A stretch of 64,000 nt of DNA, from contig NZ_JAJQTQ010000005.1 of NCBI RefSeq assembly GCF_029081005.1, forward strand, positions 146,013 through 210,012, read 5' to 3'. The translations under genes were made by a program, and so were the position numbers. How positions within the stretch are numbered: position 1 is the first letter of the stretch; each line of letters opens with the position of its first letter. A model generated the notes under the pieces. It searched no databases, had not been told where the DNA came from, and saw only the letters and a list, made by a program, of their open reading frames with translations. The stretch comes from Halomonas elongata (GTDB lineage: Bacteria > Pseudomonadota > Gammaproteobacteria > Pseudomonadales > Halomonadaceae). Below are positions 25,448 to 35,070 of the stretch, in pieces.

Positions 25448-26212
25448 ATGAGTGATTATCTGAACCATCAGCTTGCTTCCGAAGATATTGATGTCATTCT
25501 GGCCGCCTTGAGGCTACTGCAGCGTACGATCGATCTGGACATACCGGATGCGATTCAGACGATCGGTGGTGAGAGCCTGAAGACCGTCGACATCAATGAT
25601 CTGTGTGAGCGACTGAACCTGGACGGGCAGCCCAGTGATCAGGATGCGCGAGATGTTCTCATCAAGCGCTTTCGCGCAGAACTCTCTCGGCCCGAGTGGA
25701 ACTCGGATACGGCTGCCAATCTGGCCACGGCCCTTGCCGATGCCGGTTGGCCCATTTTCCATCCTGGCCATGAAGGCTGGTTTCTCGACGTCGTCGATGG
25801 GGCATATTCCGTGATGGCCAAACCGGATGGCCCTTTCAGGTCCAATGCCGAGGTCATGTCAGCCATTGCCAGGCAGTTCGCTGCCGGTAGTCGTTGGCAT
25901 GGGCAGGTACTGGATACGATCGGCATGACGGCTTGTGGCCACGGACAGCCCATGCTGAGAGTTGTCGGCTTTGGTCTCAATGCCCAGGATGTTGTGGTGG
26001 CCAATGACTTGATGCCAGAGCGCAGCCTGGAAGTTGGTCGTCGCCCTGAATTTGGTGTCTGGTCAATTTGCCGACGAAATCCGCAAAGCTTCGAGGCCGA
26101 GTGGGTTGCCGATCGGAGCGACTGTCGCAGTGCTCTCCAGTACTGCGCTAACCGCTTGGGTGCCGACATCAACGACGAAATTGTCGAGTCCTTCCTTACA
26201 TACTTTCGATGA
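25448..26212 (+). CDS. Hypothetical protein
   Basis: 254 residues, soluble, no signal peptide. The N-terminal third is helical (VILAALRLLQRTIDLDIPDAI); the C-terminal two thirds are mixed with several Trp and Gly (WPIFHPGHEGWFLDVVDGAYSVM). I recognise no family. The start at 25448 is chosen for the GGAG site; an in-frame ATG at 25406 lies inside the leader hairpin. It ends at a clear terminator and precedes the transfer region, so it is probably a single-gene cargo unit under leader control. Confidence 0.65.
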   Translation: MSDYLNHQLASEDIDVILAALRLLQRTIDLDIPDAIQTIGGESLKTVDINDLCERLNLDGQPSDQDARDVLIKRFRAELSRPEWNSDTAANLATALADAGWPIFHPGHEGWFLDVVDGAYSVMAKPDGPFRSNAEVMSAIARQFAAGSRWHGQVLDTIGMTACGHGQPMLRVVGFGLNAQDVVVANDLMPERSLEVGRRPEFGVWSICRRNPQSFEAEWVADRSDCRSALQYCANRLGADINDEIVESFLTYFR

Positions 26213-26219
26213 TTCACTC

Positions 26220-26241
26220 AAACGCCCTTCGGGGCGTTTTG
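26220..26241 (+). terminator. Rho-independent terminator
   Basis: AAACGCCC-TTCG-GGGCGTTTT: an ACGCCC/GGGCGT stem with a TTCG tetraloop and T tract, directly after the 254-aa gene. Confidence 0.85.
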
Positions 26242-26282
26242 TATTTCTGGGTTGCTGTGTCAAGAAACCCGATCCTGCCTGT

Positions 26283-26291
26283 TTAACATTC
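26283..26291 (+). promoter_or_regulatory. TTAACRTTY motif, copy 4 (pilL)
   Basis: TTAACATTC, 77 bp from its first base to the pilL start at 26360, just downstream of a terminator, so it lies at a genuine operon start. Confidence 0.6.
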
Positions 26292-26359
26292 CCCGTCGAC
26301 CCGTTCCCCCCATGGCGGCACCGTAAGCCTGATTCTGATCAGAACATTACGAGGCCAAC

Positions 26360-26989
26360 ATGATGCATGCCTTCCCACGTTTCCTGTCCTGTGGTGTTGC
26401 GATGGTGCTGCTGGCCGGCTGTGCCCACCAACCTCCGGTCAACACGGGCACCACATCGAAAGTGGATGCCGCCAGTGCTCTGCAGATCTCCCCACTGGAT
26501 GAGCCCGAGGTCATCACCACGGAACACCAGGTGGTCACCGGTCCCAATCCCCCGCATCGCGGCATCGTGGATCCCGATGTCTATGACCAGGAGTTGATCC
26601 CCGTCGAAGTGCTTCGCACGGGACGATATCAGCTGGTCACCATGCAGGCCCCGATGGGGCAGAGACATCTGCTAGAGCAAATCGTCAACGTGCACATTCC
26701 GCCGAGCATTTCCACCACGGTGGGGGATGGCATTCGTTACACCCTCAAGAACACGGGATACACCCTCTGCCCCGCGACTCGAGATCACCAGAAGTGGCTC
26801 TACAGTCGTCAACTGCCCGCTGCCCATTACCATCTTGGGCCCATGACGCTTCGTGAGGCTCTGCAGGTACTCGCCGGCGATGCCTGGGAACTCGAAGAAG
26901 ATCCTGTGCGCCGTCAGGTCTGTTATGAGCAACGAGACCTGCGCACGGTGGAAACCACGACCGTTGTTCCGGAGCGAAGCCATGAGTGA
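26360..26989 (+). CDS. pilL: PilL-like lipoprotein, first gene of the transfer operon
   Basis: 209 residues. Lipoprotein signal with lipobox LAGC (Cys about residue 21). The central domain (YQLVTMQAPMGQRHLLEQIVNV and LGPMTLREALQVLAGDAWELEEDPVRRQVCY) is the conserved PilL N-terminal region of ICE-encoded type IV pilus/transfer systems. In relatives it opens the mating-pair region. Alternative start three bases downstream. The stop overlaps the next gene. A TTAACATTC motif lies 77 bp upstream. Confidence 0.85.
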   Translation: MMHAFPRFLSCGVAMVLLAGCAHQPPVNTGTTSKVDAASALQISPLDEPEVITTEHQVVTGPNPPHRGIVDPDVYDQELIPVEVLRTGRYQLVTMQAPMGQRHLLEQIVNVHIPPSISTTVGDGIRYTLKNTGYTLCPATRDHQKWLYSRQLPAAHYHLGPMTLREALQVLAGDAWELEEDPVRRQVCYEQRDLRTVETTTVVPERSHE

Positions 26990-27776
26990 TCAGACTGACA
27001 AGCTGACCATGGATTCGGAACCCAATGAGGTCTCAAGGGATCCGCTCAATGCCGACCCCGATGAACGTCTTCCCAGAAAGAAGAACCCGCCTCGTCTCTT
27101 ACTGATGGTTGGCGGTCTAGCAGTCGGGCTGGTCATGCTCCTGGTTGCCTTCCTGCTGGTACTGGGAAACGAACCGGCTGAATCGCCTGAACCTGCTGCA
27201 CCGGTTCAACCGGACCAATCGGAAGCCATCACGCGGCTTCAAGGATCCGTGCAGGACCTGGAGCAGCGTCTGGGCTCGTTGAATGACCTGAATGCTCGCG
27301 TGGCCTCCATGGAGCAGCGCCTGAATGAGGTCAATGCGCAACTCGACCAGCAATCAGGTGCGCTTAATGTCGAGAACATGACCCATCGTATGGAAGCACT
27401 GGAAGGTTTCCTCGAGGAGGCAAGACGCCAGATCGACATGCAGCTGACGGCACTGGAAGAAGTGGTGTCGAATCGCCTCGCCGAGGCGTCTGTCGCGTCT
27501 CAGCAAGCCGAAGAACCTGAGCCGTCCCCCTCACCTGCCAAGCCACGTACGGCAAGCCGTCCTGCCATCCCCCGTCTTCCTCTCCACATTTCCGGCGTCG
27601 AGTACCGAGGTGGCCGTCCCTACTTGAGTGTCGCCACCGGCCCAGTGAATGACCTCGACCAGGTGAGATTGCTGGGAGAACGCGAATCCGTGGGGGAGTG
27701 GCAGCTGGTCACCATCAATGCCTCAACGGCGGTATTTCGTTATCGCGGGCAGAACGTCACGGTCAATCTGCCGTAG
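26982..27776 (+). CDS. Membrane-anchored coiled-coil protein
   Basis: 264 residues. A charged N-terminus, one transmembrane helix at about 37-60, then a long coiled coil (about 72-170), a P/S-rich linker and a small C-terminal beta domain (HISGVEYRGGRPYLSVATGP). Type II topology suggests a periplasmic body, perhaps spanning towards the cell wall. The beginning overlaps pilL by eight bases. I cannot assign a named family. Confidence 0.65.
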   Translation: MSDQTDKLTMDSEPNEVSRDPLNADPDERLPRKKNPPRLLLMVGGLAVGLVMLLVAFLLVLGNEPAESPEPAAPVQPDQSEAITRLQGSVQDLEQRLGSLNDLNARVASMEQRLNEVNAQLDQQSGALNVENMTHRMEALEGFLEEARRQIDMQLTALEEVVSNRLAEASVASQQAEEPEPSPSPAKPRTASRPAIPRLPLHISGVEYRGGRPYLSVATGPVNDLDQVRLLGERESVGEWQLVTINASTAVFRYRGQNVTVNLP

Positions 27777-27786
27777 GAGCTGAATG

Positions 27787-28434
27787 ATGAATCTGGCAAT
27801 TCGCATGACCCCTTTCGAGCGTAGCGGCATCCGCCTCAACGCCATTGCCACGATAGCGGTCCTGGCGATGTTCACCTTGAGCTCGGCGCAGGCCACTGTC
27901 CCACCAGGGACGGACATTGTTCCTCCGGATGAACTCACCGACCAGCTGGAAGACGCGTCTAGCGCGTCAGCACCCGTGACAGAACTCCAAGACGACGTCA
28001 GCGACCTGGATCAACGCGTCACTGAGCTCGCGCCCACGGATCGCAAGCTCGAAGAGCTTTCCACGCGTCTTTCAGACACGACGGTTCGCCTGGAAGAGAA
28101 GCGCCAAGCGCAACAGGCATTGGCCGATCAGCTTGATGCGCTCGAGGGATCGGTCAAAGCGCTGGTCGCCATGACCGAAGAACGCATCGCGGATATGTCC
28201 CAACGTCTGGCTCCCGAAAGCACTGATGATGAATCGCCGGAGAAGGAAGCGCGCAAAACTCCCGAGGGTTCTGAAGACAAACCCGGGGAGGTATCAGGTT
28301 CTTCCAGCGGCGATGGCAATGCGGACACCGATCAGAAGGCTGCCGCAGAAGGAACCCGCTCACAGCCCGAATCAGGTTCGTCTGAAGCGGTGGCTGAGAA
28401 ATCCGCCGACGACAAAGAGGAGGCCAGTTCATGA
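27787..28434 (+). CDS. Exported coiled-coil, low-complexity protein
   Basis: 215 residues with a signal peptide (hydrophobic NAIATIAVLAMFTLSSAQA), a coiled coil (about 50-130) and an S/E/D/K-rich C-terminal tail. The start ATG at 27787 fits the AGGAG site better than one three bases earlier. No family recognised. It sits ten bases after the membrane coiled-coil protein and overlaps the PFL_4693 gene, so it is probably part of the envelope-spanning apparatus or specific to this branch of elements. Confidence 0.6.
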   Translation: MNLAIRMTPFERSGIRLNAIATIAVLAMFTLSSAQATVPPGTDIVPPDELTDQLEDASSASAPVTELQDDVSDLDQRVTELAPTDRKLEELSTRLSDTTVRLEEKRQAQQALADQLDALEGSVKALVAMTEERIADMSQRLAPESTDDESPEKEARKTPEGSEDKPGEVSGSSSGDGNADTDQKAAAEGTRSQPESGSSEAVAEKSADDKEEASS

Positions 28435-29162
28435 CTCGCAATGCGCTATGCGTGATGGCAGCGGCGATACTGCCCTGCCTGGCACTCCCTGCATGGGGGC
28501 AATCGATCCAGGATGCTGAAGAGACCCAGCAGCGTGACTCGACAGTTTCTGAAACCGTCATTGAACGGAGCCAACAGCGAGCTGCTGATGCCTGGGGCCT
28601 AGATCAGCAGGAGTACCAACGCTACAAGACGATCATGGAAGGACCTCGTGGCACCTGGTCCCCCGATCTGGACCCCTTGACGGCACTGGGGCTGGAGGCC
28701 CGCTCGGACGCCGAACGTCAGAAGTACGCCGAACTGTTGGTAGAGATCGAGCGCAAACGTGTCGAGGCTGAGCTGGCGTTCCAACGTGCTTATGACGACG
28801 CCTGGCAGCGTCTCTACCCTGGCGACATGCCGGTCAACTCCTTCACCACCAAGGGCGGCATCGATGCCACTCAGTCGGTATTTGGTGATGCGACGGCGTC
28901 GTCCTCTCCTCGCTTGAATGTGGTCGTGGCCACCCAGGCCTGTGGTCAGTGCGATGCCACGGTAAAGCGTCTGTTGAGCAATGGTGCGGCCATGGACATC
29001 TGGATTGTCGATTCCGAGGGGGATGACGAGCGCATTCGCCGTTGGGCGGCCAAAGTGGGGATTCCCCCCGACCAGGTGCGTAACGGAAGCATCACCCTCA
29101 ATCATGGTGGCTCGTACAATTTCGACAGCGCTGAGTTGCCGCGTGTCGCGCCGAGGGGGTGA
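28431..29162 (+). CDS. ICE transfer protein, PFL_4693 family
   Basis: 243 residues with a signal peptide cleaved after about residue 24 (LALPAWGQ). The family (TIGR03759) pattern includes WGLDQQEYQRYKTIMEGPRGTWSPDLDPLTALGLEA and a C-terminal thioredoxin-like segment with ACGQCD, an apparent C-x2-C pair, plus IWIVDSEGDDERIRRWA. It is periplasmic and a standard backbone gene after pilL. The start overlaps the previous stop by four bases. Confidence 0.85.
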   Translation: MTRNALCVMAAAILPCLALPAWGQSIQDAEETQQRDSTVSETVIERSQQRAADAWGLDQQEYQRYKTIMEGPRGTWSPDLDPLTALGLEARSDAERQKYAELLVEIERKRVEAELAFQRAYDDAWQRLYPGDMPVNSFTTKGGIDATQSVFGDATASSSPRLNVVVATQACGQCDATVKRLLSNGAAMDIWIVDSEGDDERIRRWAAKVGIPPDQVRNGSITLNHGGSYNFDSAELPRVAPRG

Positions 29163-29167
29163 TCTTT

Positions 29168-29506
29168 ATGCAATCACAATCGAATATCACCTCGGTTTAC
29201 ATGGACGCTAGGCGATCAGCTTCGTCAACAGAGCACTTTCTCTATCTGGATAAGCGTTTCGATCGATTCTTTGTCGCGCTGTATGGATGGCCGTCCAAAG
29301 AGATTATCGGCTATGCCGAATATCAGTTTGCGTGTTGCGAGGAGAGTAAATCGGCTTCCCCGATGTTGCACGCTCTGACGAGACTGCTGCCGCCAGAGTC
29401 TCAATGCCCTGGCCCCATCATTCCGTTGAACGCGGTTTTATACCGCTCTCAGGAAATTCTCCAGTCGCCGCACACCCCTATCCCTATACAAGGAAAGGGA
29501 GTCTGA
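29168..29506 (+). CDS. Hypothetical protein
   Basis: 112 residues. Cytosolic, no signal peptide or motif recognised; aromatic-rich centre (FLYLDKRFDRFFVALYGWPSK). Start uncertain: a GTG nine bases upstream is also possible. Its stop shares a base with the transglycosylase start, so it lies within the transfer operon. Confidence 0.55.
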   Translation: MQSQSNITSVYMDARRSASSTEHFLYLDKRFDRFFVALYGWPSKEIIGYAEYQFACCEESKSASPMLHALTRLLPPESQCPGPIIPLNAVLYRSQEILQSPHTPIPIQGKGV

Positions 29507-30270
29507 TGATGCGAATCGCAATGTCAGCAGTATGCATGGTGTTGGGGATGTGGTGGGTAAGTTCTGCTATTGCCGGACCTAGCCCAGACATTCCTTCCGC
29601 TTACGTTGTGGCATCAGAGGACAACGGCATCCCACCAGAAGTGCTCTATGCCGTGGCCATGACGGAATCGAAGATGTCTTTGGAGCATACCGTGCGGCCC
29701 TGGCCATGGACCTTGAACGTGGGTGGCAAGGGGTACCGGTATGACACACGTAATGAAGCCTGTAGTGCACTTCGTTCGTTCCTGCAGCAGACACGTGTCG
29801 TAGATGTCGGCATCGCCCAGATGAACGTGCGCTGGCAGACCCAGGTATTTGGTCCAGGAAAGCGATTTGCCGATCCCTGTGCAGGGTTGGATCCGTACGC
29901 GAACCTCGATGAAGCCGCCAAGGTGATTCGCCAGCACTACGATGCGTCTGGGGACTGGGTGGTGGCCGCGGGTCGGTATCACCGACCAGCCGGTGGGGCG
30001 CCGGCAGCACGTTATCGCCGGAAAGTTCGCGAGGAGCTGGCTCAACTGGGCGCCTCACCCACGCTGGGGACTGATTCTGCCGAGCTCATGCTGGCACACA
30101 CCGCGTCTTCCCATCACCCAGCTCCCTCTTTATCTACCCCCTCCGTCCCTGCCAATGACGCCAACCTGACCTGGATCACGCCATCCCCCCGATCGCCGGA
30201 GTTCGAGGTCACTTGGGTCACACCGGAACCGCGTCGCTGGATGGCAGAAGTCGCCGTGGCCAGCCGCTGA
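29506..30270 (+). CDS. Lytic transglycosylase, SLT domain
   Basis: 254 residues with a signal peptide ending AIAG. A compact SLT domain follows: the catalytic Glu is in YAVAMTESKMS, with GIAQMNVRWQ and AAGRYHRPAGG as the other conserved motifs. It would locally open peptidoglycan for the mating apparatus. The C-terminal 75 residues are P/S-rich with two W-V/I-T-P repeats (TWITPSPRSPEFEVTWVTPEPRR). Backbone gene between the PFL_4693 and PFL_4695 genes in relatives. Confidence 0.9.
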   Translation: MMRIAMSAVCMVLGMWWVSSAIAGPSPDIPSAYVVASEDNGIPPEVLYAVAMTESKMSLEHTVRPWPWTLNVGGKGYRYDTRNEACSALRSFLQQTRVVDVGIAQMNVRWQTQVFGPGKRFADPCAGLDPYANLDEAAKVIRQHYDASGDWVVAAGRYHRPAGGAPAARYRRKVREELAQLGASPTLGTDSAELMLAHTASSHHPAPSLSTPSVPANDANLTWITPSPRSPEFEVTWVTPEPRRWMAEVAVASR

Positions 30271-30291
30271 TCCACGACCAGGAGCATGCCC

Positions 30292-30873
30292 ATGAATCTT
30301 GTGAACCATCACTCCCTCAGCGTAATGACAGGCTGTTTGATACTGGCTCTGACCTCGTTCGCTCAGGCACAAGTGGCACCTGTTCAACGTCCGCCCGAAT
30401 TGCCGGATCTGGAGGTGGTGGCCGATCACGGCGGCGAGCCAGCGCGCCCCTATTACGTGGCCATCAAGGGGGCCGGCGTCGACGAGCAGGAAGGCTACTC
30501 CCCGCAGATGGGACCGCAGTCGCGCCCAACTAATCGGTACAGCGAACAGGATATGTTGCCAGTCGAGAGCGAGCAGCTGACCCCGGGTCAGGTCGTAGCG
30601 CGAGAACTTGATCTCCCGGGAGGGTTTACCCCGATCTTTGTGATCGGTGACGACGCACTGTCGCGTCAGTGGCTTGACCAGAGAGGTGACATCCTTCGCG
30701 ACATGAATGCCGTGGGTCTAGTGGTACAGGTTCAGGATGAACAGGCCATGCAGGAACTGCGTCAGGCCGCTCAGGGATTGGAGTTACGTCCTGTCTCTGG
30801 AGACGGTCTGGCTGAACGAGTAGGGCTTCAACACTATCCCGCCCTGATCAGCCAACGCGGCATCGAGCAATAG
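30292..30873 (+). CDS. ICE transfer protein, PFL_4695 family
   Basis: 193 residues with a signal peptide (LILALTSFAQA). The C-terminal region, FTPIFVIGDDALSRQWLDQRGDILRD and the thioredoxin-like YPALIS end, matches the TIGR03765 periplasmic protein. The ATG at 30292 is seven bases after AGGAG; the earlier ATG at 30286 is too close. In other elements traD follows directly; here a PcfJ-like gene intervenes. Confidence 0.82.
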   Translation: MNLVNHHSLSVMTGCLILALTSFAQAQVAPVQRPPELPDLEVVADHGGEPARPYYVAIKGAGVDEQEGYSPQMGPQSRPTNRYSEQDMLPVESEQLTPGQVVARELDLPGGFTPIFVIGDDALSRQWLDQRGDILRDMNAVGLVVQVQDEQAMQELRQAAQGLELRPVSGDGLAERVGLQHYPALISQRGIEQ

Positions 30874-30883
30874 AGGGGGCACC

Positions 30884-32893
30884 ATGAATCCAGTATTACC
30901 GTCCCCTGATGCCTTAGCCGAGTCGGTTGATCACTATATTCGGCACAGGAAGCCTGGAGAGGATGCACTTGAAGGGGCTTGCGATCTCATCTGGCCGTCG
31001 CTTGAGTCGCTGATGGTGGAGTGGCTGTCGGAGACGGATATCACGCGCCTGTTCCGTTCCGAGACAAGCCAGGATGGTGCGGTCAGCTTCACCATGGCGG
31101 GATTGTGGCGCATCGTTCGCTCTCAAGGCCGCACCCGTACCTATCGACGTGATCTCAAGCGGCGACAATGGAAAGCGGACAAGACGCTAGATCGTTGGCC
31201 AACACTGAAACTGCTGCCGTGTGGCACCGACAAGCAACTACCTTTTGCCTGGGAAAACCTCCTCGAGCACGCCTTCAACGAAGTGTTTCAACAAGCCGTC
31301 GCTGCACTGACATTACCTCAGCCGTGGCGAAGAGATCTGCAGCGTGAGCTGCGGATACGCTGGCACCGTCTAAATATTGCGCAGGTGCTCATGGGCCTTG
31401 ATCGTGATGTCGGGCATTTGGTCCTACATGTCCATAATCGGTATCCCTTGGAGGCAGAGAACTGCGAATCGTGCATTGATGACTGGGGAACGATTCACGG
31501 GATCACCGTCACAGGCTATGCGGAATACCCTGGCCCTGACAGAGGTCCGGAGGTGTGTGCGCAGTGCGCTTACAATCAGCGCGTCCTTGAAGAGTACGAA
31601 CGGCACACCAAGAACCAATTGGCGACTTACGATCGCTATCTGAGCCATATCCGGGCGTTGGACCTGGGGCGTGGGCGTCCCTACTATCAACAGCGCCACA
31701 TTGCCACTCGCAACATGAAGGCCCTCGGGTCGGCACTATGGCGCGATGTCGTTGATCGGGCGTCTCTCTCGCTGACATCTCGTATTGTCGGGCCTCGAGC
31801 ACGGCTACTTCTCACGGATCTTCTTCGGGTCCAGGTTCAGCATGCGGCTGTCGAGCGTATCGCCACTGAAAGGCCGCAGTTGCTTCCCATGCTCTCCGTC
31901 ATTCATCCCCGCCATTGGCACCGCGACGATCTGTTTTCTCGTCGACTCTGGGTACGCCAGAGAGACGAGAAGACGATCGTGGATCGCAAGACGTTCTGTC
32001 CCAGCCGTCGGATAGGCAGCCTGAATGAGAAGCGGAGCTTCCGCTTTCTGAGCCGGTCGCCGGCGTCAGTGGTCACGATGATCCTGAATGTCTGGCAGGA
32101 CACGTTTTTCGGCTGGCACCGCAACGAGGCGGATGCGGTGTTGCAGTTTATTCAGGCAGTGACCCCGACACAGGATCATCGCCCCTATGCGAAGGTGCTT
32201 GGCGCCACGGCTGGGTTGAAAGTGGTGAAAGAGATCAAGGGGAACCGTTTTGGCCGAGACCGACTGACAACAGCACTGGCGATACCTGTTTTTGGTCGCC
32301 TGGCGAGAGCCTGGGTGGCGGATCGTCTGGAAACCTGGCGGACACGGGGGTATCGCGAACTCATGCGAACCCACCCCCAAGCGGAACAAGCACTGCGCAA
32401 CGCGCTCGATTGGAGTGCCAGTACCGACCACCACTTACCCGACAACAACATGGATTGGAAAGCGATACAGCGTCACTCCGATGCGTGGCATGAAGCATTG
32501 CAACAGCAGCACCGCGACCGAGCGCAGTATCGCGATCAAGCGCTTGCCTGGACGTCCCCTCTTCAAGAGATACGGTCTGACACCTACGTGGCCGTTGCAT
32601 TGACCGATAGCCAGTCCCTGCAGCAGGAAGGCCATGAAATGGGCCACTGCGTGGATTCCTATGACATTGAATGCTATGAGGGTAGTTACCTCGTGTTCTC
32701 GATCAAGCCTCTCGGCCACGACGCAGACAAGAACGATCGGGCAACCCTCGGTGTGTATTACAGCCGTTGCGGTGCCCGATTCGATCAACTTGAAGGCCCC
32801 TGTCACCAATCCACTCCCAAGCCCATCCAGGACCTTGCTCAATACGTTGTTCAATCCCTCAACGACGCCATCCTGGAGGAGAAAGCCGCATGA
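30884..32893 (+). CDS. PcfJ-like protein
   Basis: 669 residues. The C-terminal 130 carry the PcfJ pattern: QEGHEMGHCVDSYDIECYEG, SYLVFSIKP, then ATLGVYYSRCG and QLEGPCHQSTPKPI, with the invariant H-C and the late G-P-C. The N-terminal 500 residues are helical, with two C-x2-C pairs (ESCIDDW region and VCAQCAY). PcfJ was named on enterococcal conjugative plasmids; function is unknown. Insertion between the PFL_4695 gene and traD, overlapping traD by four bases, ties its expression to the transfer genes. Confidence 0.75.
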   Translation: MNPVLPSPDALAESVDHYIRHRKPGEDALEGACDLIWPSLESLMVEWLSETDITRLFRSETSQDGAVSFTMAGLWRIVRSQGRTRTYRRDLKRRQWKADKTLDRWPTLKLLPCGTDKQLPFAWENLLEHAFNEVFQQAVAALTLPQPWRRDLQRELRIRWHRLNIAQVLMGLDRDVGHLVLHVHNRYPLEAENCESCIDDWGTIHGITVTGYAEYPGPDRGPEVCAQCAYNQRVLEEYERHTKNQLATYDRYLSHIRALDLGRGRPYYQQRHIATRNMKALGSALWRDVVDRASLSLTSRIVGPRARLLLTDLLRVQVQHAAVERIATERPQLLPMLSVIHPRHWHRDDLFSRRLWVRQRDEKTIVDRKTFCPSRRIGSLNEKRSFRFLSRSPASVVTMILNVWQDTFFGWHRNEADAVLQFIQAVTPTQDHRPYAKVLGATAGLKVVKEIKGNRFGRDRLTTALAIPVFGRLARAWVADRLETWRTRGYRELMRTHPQAEQALRNALDWSASTDHHLPDNNMDWKAIQRHSDAWHEALQQQHRDRAQYRDQALAWTSPLQEIRSDTYVAVALTDSQSLQQEGHEMGHCVDSYDIECYEGSYLVFSIKPLGHDADKNDRATLGVYYSRCGARFDQLEGPCHQSTPKPIQDLAQYVVQSLNDAILEEKAA

Positions 32894-35070
32894 GCAGTCA
32901 TCATCCTCTGGAATCGCTATTACGTCCTGCTGTCGAGCTGAATACCGTTTGGGTCTGTCTCGGCTGTGCCGTGCTCTGTATCTATGCGCCCTGGTCACTA
33001 GCGTTGACGCCAAGTGTGGGGATGACCACCGCTGCCGGTTTCCTGGCTTATGGTGCCTGGCGGTTTCGCCAGGCGTGGATCGTATTGCGCTATCGGCGCA
33101 ACATGCGCCGACTTCCGCGTTTCGCCCTTCCGGCGAGGAAAGTGCCCGTCAGCCAGCGCAGCTTGTGGCTCGGCAAGGGGTTCATGTGGGACTCCCAACA
33201 TACGCAGCGGTTACATGAGTCTGCGCAACCCGCAGCAAAGGTCTACGTACAGCCAAGCGTCTGGTTCAAGCGAGCACGGCGATTGGAGCAATCCTTGGAA
33301 GGCGGCGCGGTAGGTAAGCATATCGCTTCCCTGCTGCGCTGGGATTCCCCTTTAAACCCCGTGCGTCCTCTACCACCGGTTGGAGGCCGTCCCGCGCTAC
33401 ATGCCGTGGAGTGGAAAGAGCATGATGTCTGGATGCCGCTGGGTGAGCGCGTCGGACATACCCTCGTTGAGGGCACCACGCGGGTGGGCAAAACACGTCT
33501 GGCCGAGATCCTGATCACTCAGGATATCCATCGTGGTGACATCACCATCTGCTTCGACCCCAAAGGGGACGCGGATCTGTTGCTGAGGATGTATGCCGAA
33601 GCGCAGAAGGCGGGTCGAGGCGATGAGTTCTACATTTTCCACCTGGGTTGGCCTGACGTCTCTTGCCGCTATAACGCAGTGGGGCGCTTTTCGCGACTCT
33701 CTGAGGTACCGACTCGCGTGACGGGACAGCTATCCGGCGAGGGGGACAGCGCGGCGTTTCGTCAGTTTGCCTGGCGATTCGTGAACATTGTCGCCCGGGC
33801 GCGCCATGCGTTGGGCGAGCGTCCCTCCTACAACCAGATTCTGGCGGATGTCGTGAACATCGATGCGCTCTTGATGCAGTACGTTCAGGAGACACTGGAA
33901 CAGCAGATGCAGGGCGCCAACCAGAAGATCACCGAGATCGAGGGCACGATCAACGAGAACAAGCTCCCCAACAACATGAAGGGGCGCCATAAACGGGTAG
34001 TCGCGATCGTCCAGTACCTGCAGCAGCCAGAGGTCATCGAGACACTGACCGACCCCGTCCTGGATGGGTTGCTCAGTGCGGTGCGCTACGACAAGACCTA
34101 CTTCGACAAGATCGTGGCCTCGCTCCTGCCACTGCTCGAGAAGCTGACCAGCGGCAAGATCGCCGAGTTGTTGAGCCCGGACTACGACGACATCGAGGAC
34201 GAGCGCCCGATAATCGATTGGCAGCAGATTATTCGCAAGAAGGGCATCGTCTATGTGGGCCTCGATGCGCTCTCCGACTTCGAAGTCGCACAGGCAGTCG
34301 GCAATTCCATGTTCGCCGACATCGTCAGCGTCGCCGGCCACATCTATAAATTCGGGTCCGATGATGGATTGCCAGGCAGTCGTTCTGGGAAGAAATTGCC
34401 GATCAACCTTCACTGCGATGAGTTTAATGAGCTCATGGGGGATGAATTTATACCTTTGGTCAACAAAGGGGGCGGCGCGGGGATCCAAGTGACCGCTTAT
34501 ACCCAGACGCTCTCTGACATCGAGGCGCGGATCGGGTCCACGGCGAAAGCAGGTCAGGTCGTCGGAAACTTCAATACCTTGATCATGCTCCGTGTACGGG
34601 AAGAGCGTACGGCAAGGCAGCTCACCGATCAGTTACCCAAGGTCAATGTCTCCACCAGGCTGATGGTCTCCATGGCCAGCGACAATGCCGACGTGAACAG
34701 TGACCAGGACTTCTCGAGCTCAGCGGGCGATCGGATAGGCACCGAGTCCGTCGACATGCTGGTCCCCAATAACATTATTGGTCTTCCCAAGGGCCAGGCC
34801 TTCGCTTTGTTGGAGGGTGGCCAGCCTTGGAAAATCCGCATGCCAATGCCGCTGCCGGACAAGACAGAAGATGTGCCGAAGGATGTGGCCGATATTGCCA
34901 AGCGGATGCGAGCCAAGTACAGCACGGGCGATCAGTGGTGGGAAGCGGTGATGCCGCCGCCAGTCCATCTGGACTTCGAGCCCCCGGAGCCGGCGTCTCG
35001 ACCCCAGGACCGTGATGTGCCCGAGGCACCTGGCGACAACAGCGGGGTGGCTGACCATGGCGAGCTCTGA
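32890..35070 (+). CDS. traD: Conjugative coupling ATPase TraD
   Basis: 726 residues. Two N-terminal membrane helices (about 20-57), then a VirD4/TraD-type motor: Walker A VEGTTRVGKTRL near residue 194, ITICFDPKGDADLLL (start of the ATPase core), and Walker B-type LPINLHCDEFNEL near residue 505. The P/E-rich tail may dock partners. Coupling proteins pump the relaxase-DNA complex into the secretion channel. It overlaps the genes on both sides. Confidence 0.93.
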   Translation: MSSHHPLESLLRPAVELNTVWVCLGCAVLCIYAPWSLALTPSVGMTTAAGFLAYGAWRFRQAWIVLRYRRNMRRLPRFALPARKVPVSQRSLWLGKGFMWDSQHTQRLHESAQPAAKVYVQPSVWFKRARRLEQSLEGGAVGKHIASLLRWDSPLNPVRPLPPVGGRPALHAVEWKEHDVWMPLGERVGHTLVEGTTRVGKTRLAEILITQDIHRGDITICFDPKGDADLLLRMYAEAQKAGRGDEFYIFHLGWPDVSCRYNAVGRFSRLSEVPTRVTGQLSGEGDSAAFRQFAWRFVNIVARARHALGERPSYNQILADVVNIDALLMQYVQETLEQQMQGANQKITEIEGTINENKLPNNMKGRHKRVVAIVQYLQQPEVIETLTDPVLDGLLSAVRYDKTYFDKIVASLLPLLEKLTSGKIAELLSPDYDDIEDERPIIDWQQIIRKKGIVYVGLDALSDFEVAQAVGNSMFADIVSVAGHIYKFGSDDGLPGSRSGKKLPINLHCDEFNELMGDEFIPLVNKGGGAGIQVTAYTQTLSDIEARIGSTAKAGQVVGNFNTLIMLRVREERTARQLTDQLPKVNVSTRLMVSMASDNADVNSDQDFSSSAGDRIGTESVDMLVPNNIIGLPKGQAFALLEGGQPWKIRMPMPLPDKTEDVPKDVADIAKRMRAKYSTGDQWWEAVMPPPVHLDFEPPEPASRPQDRDVPEAPGDNSGVADHGEL

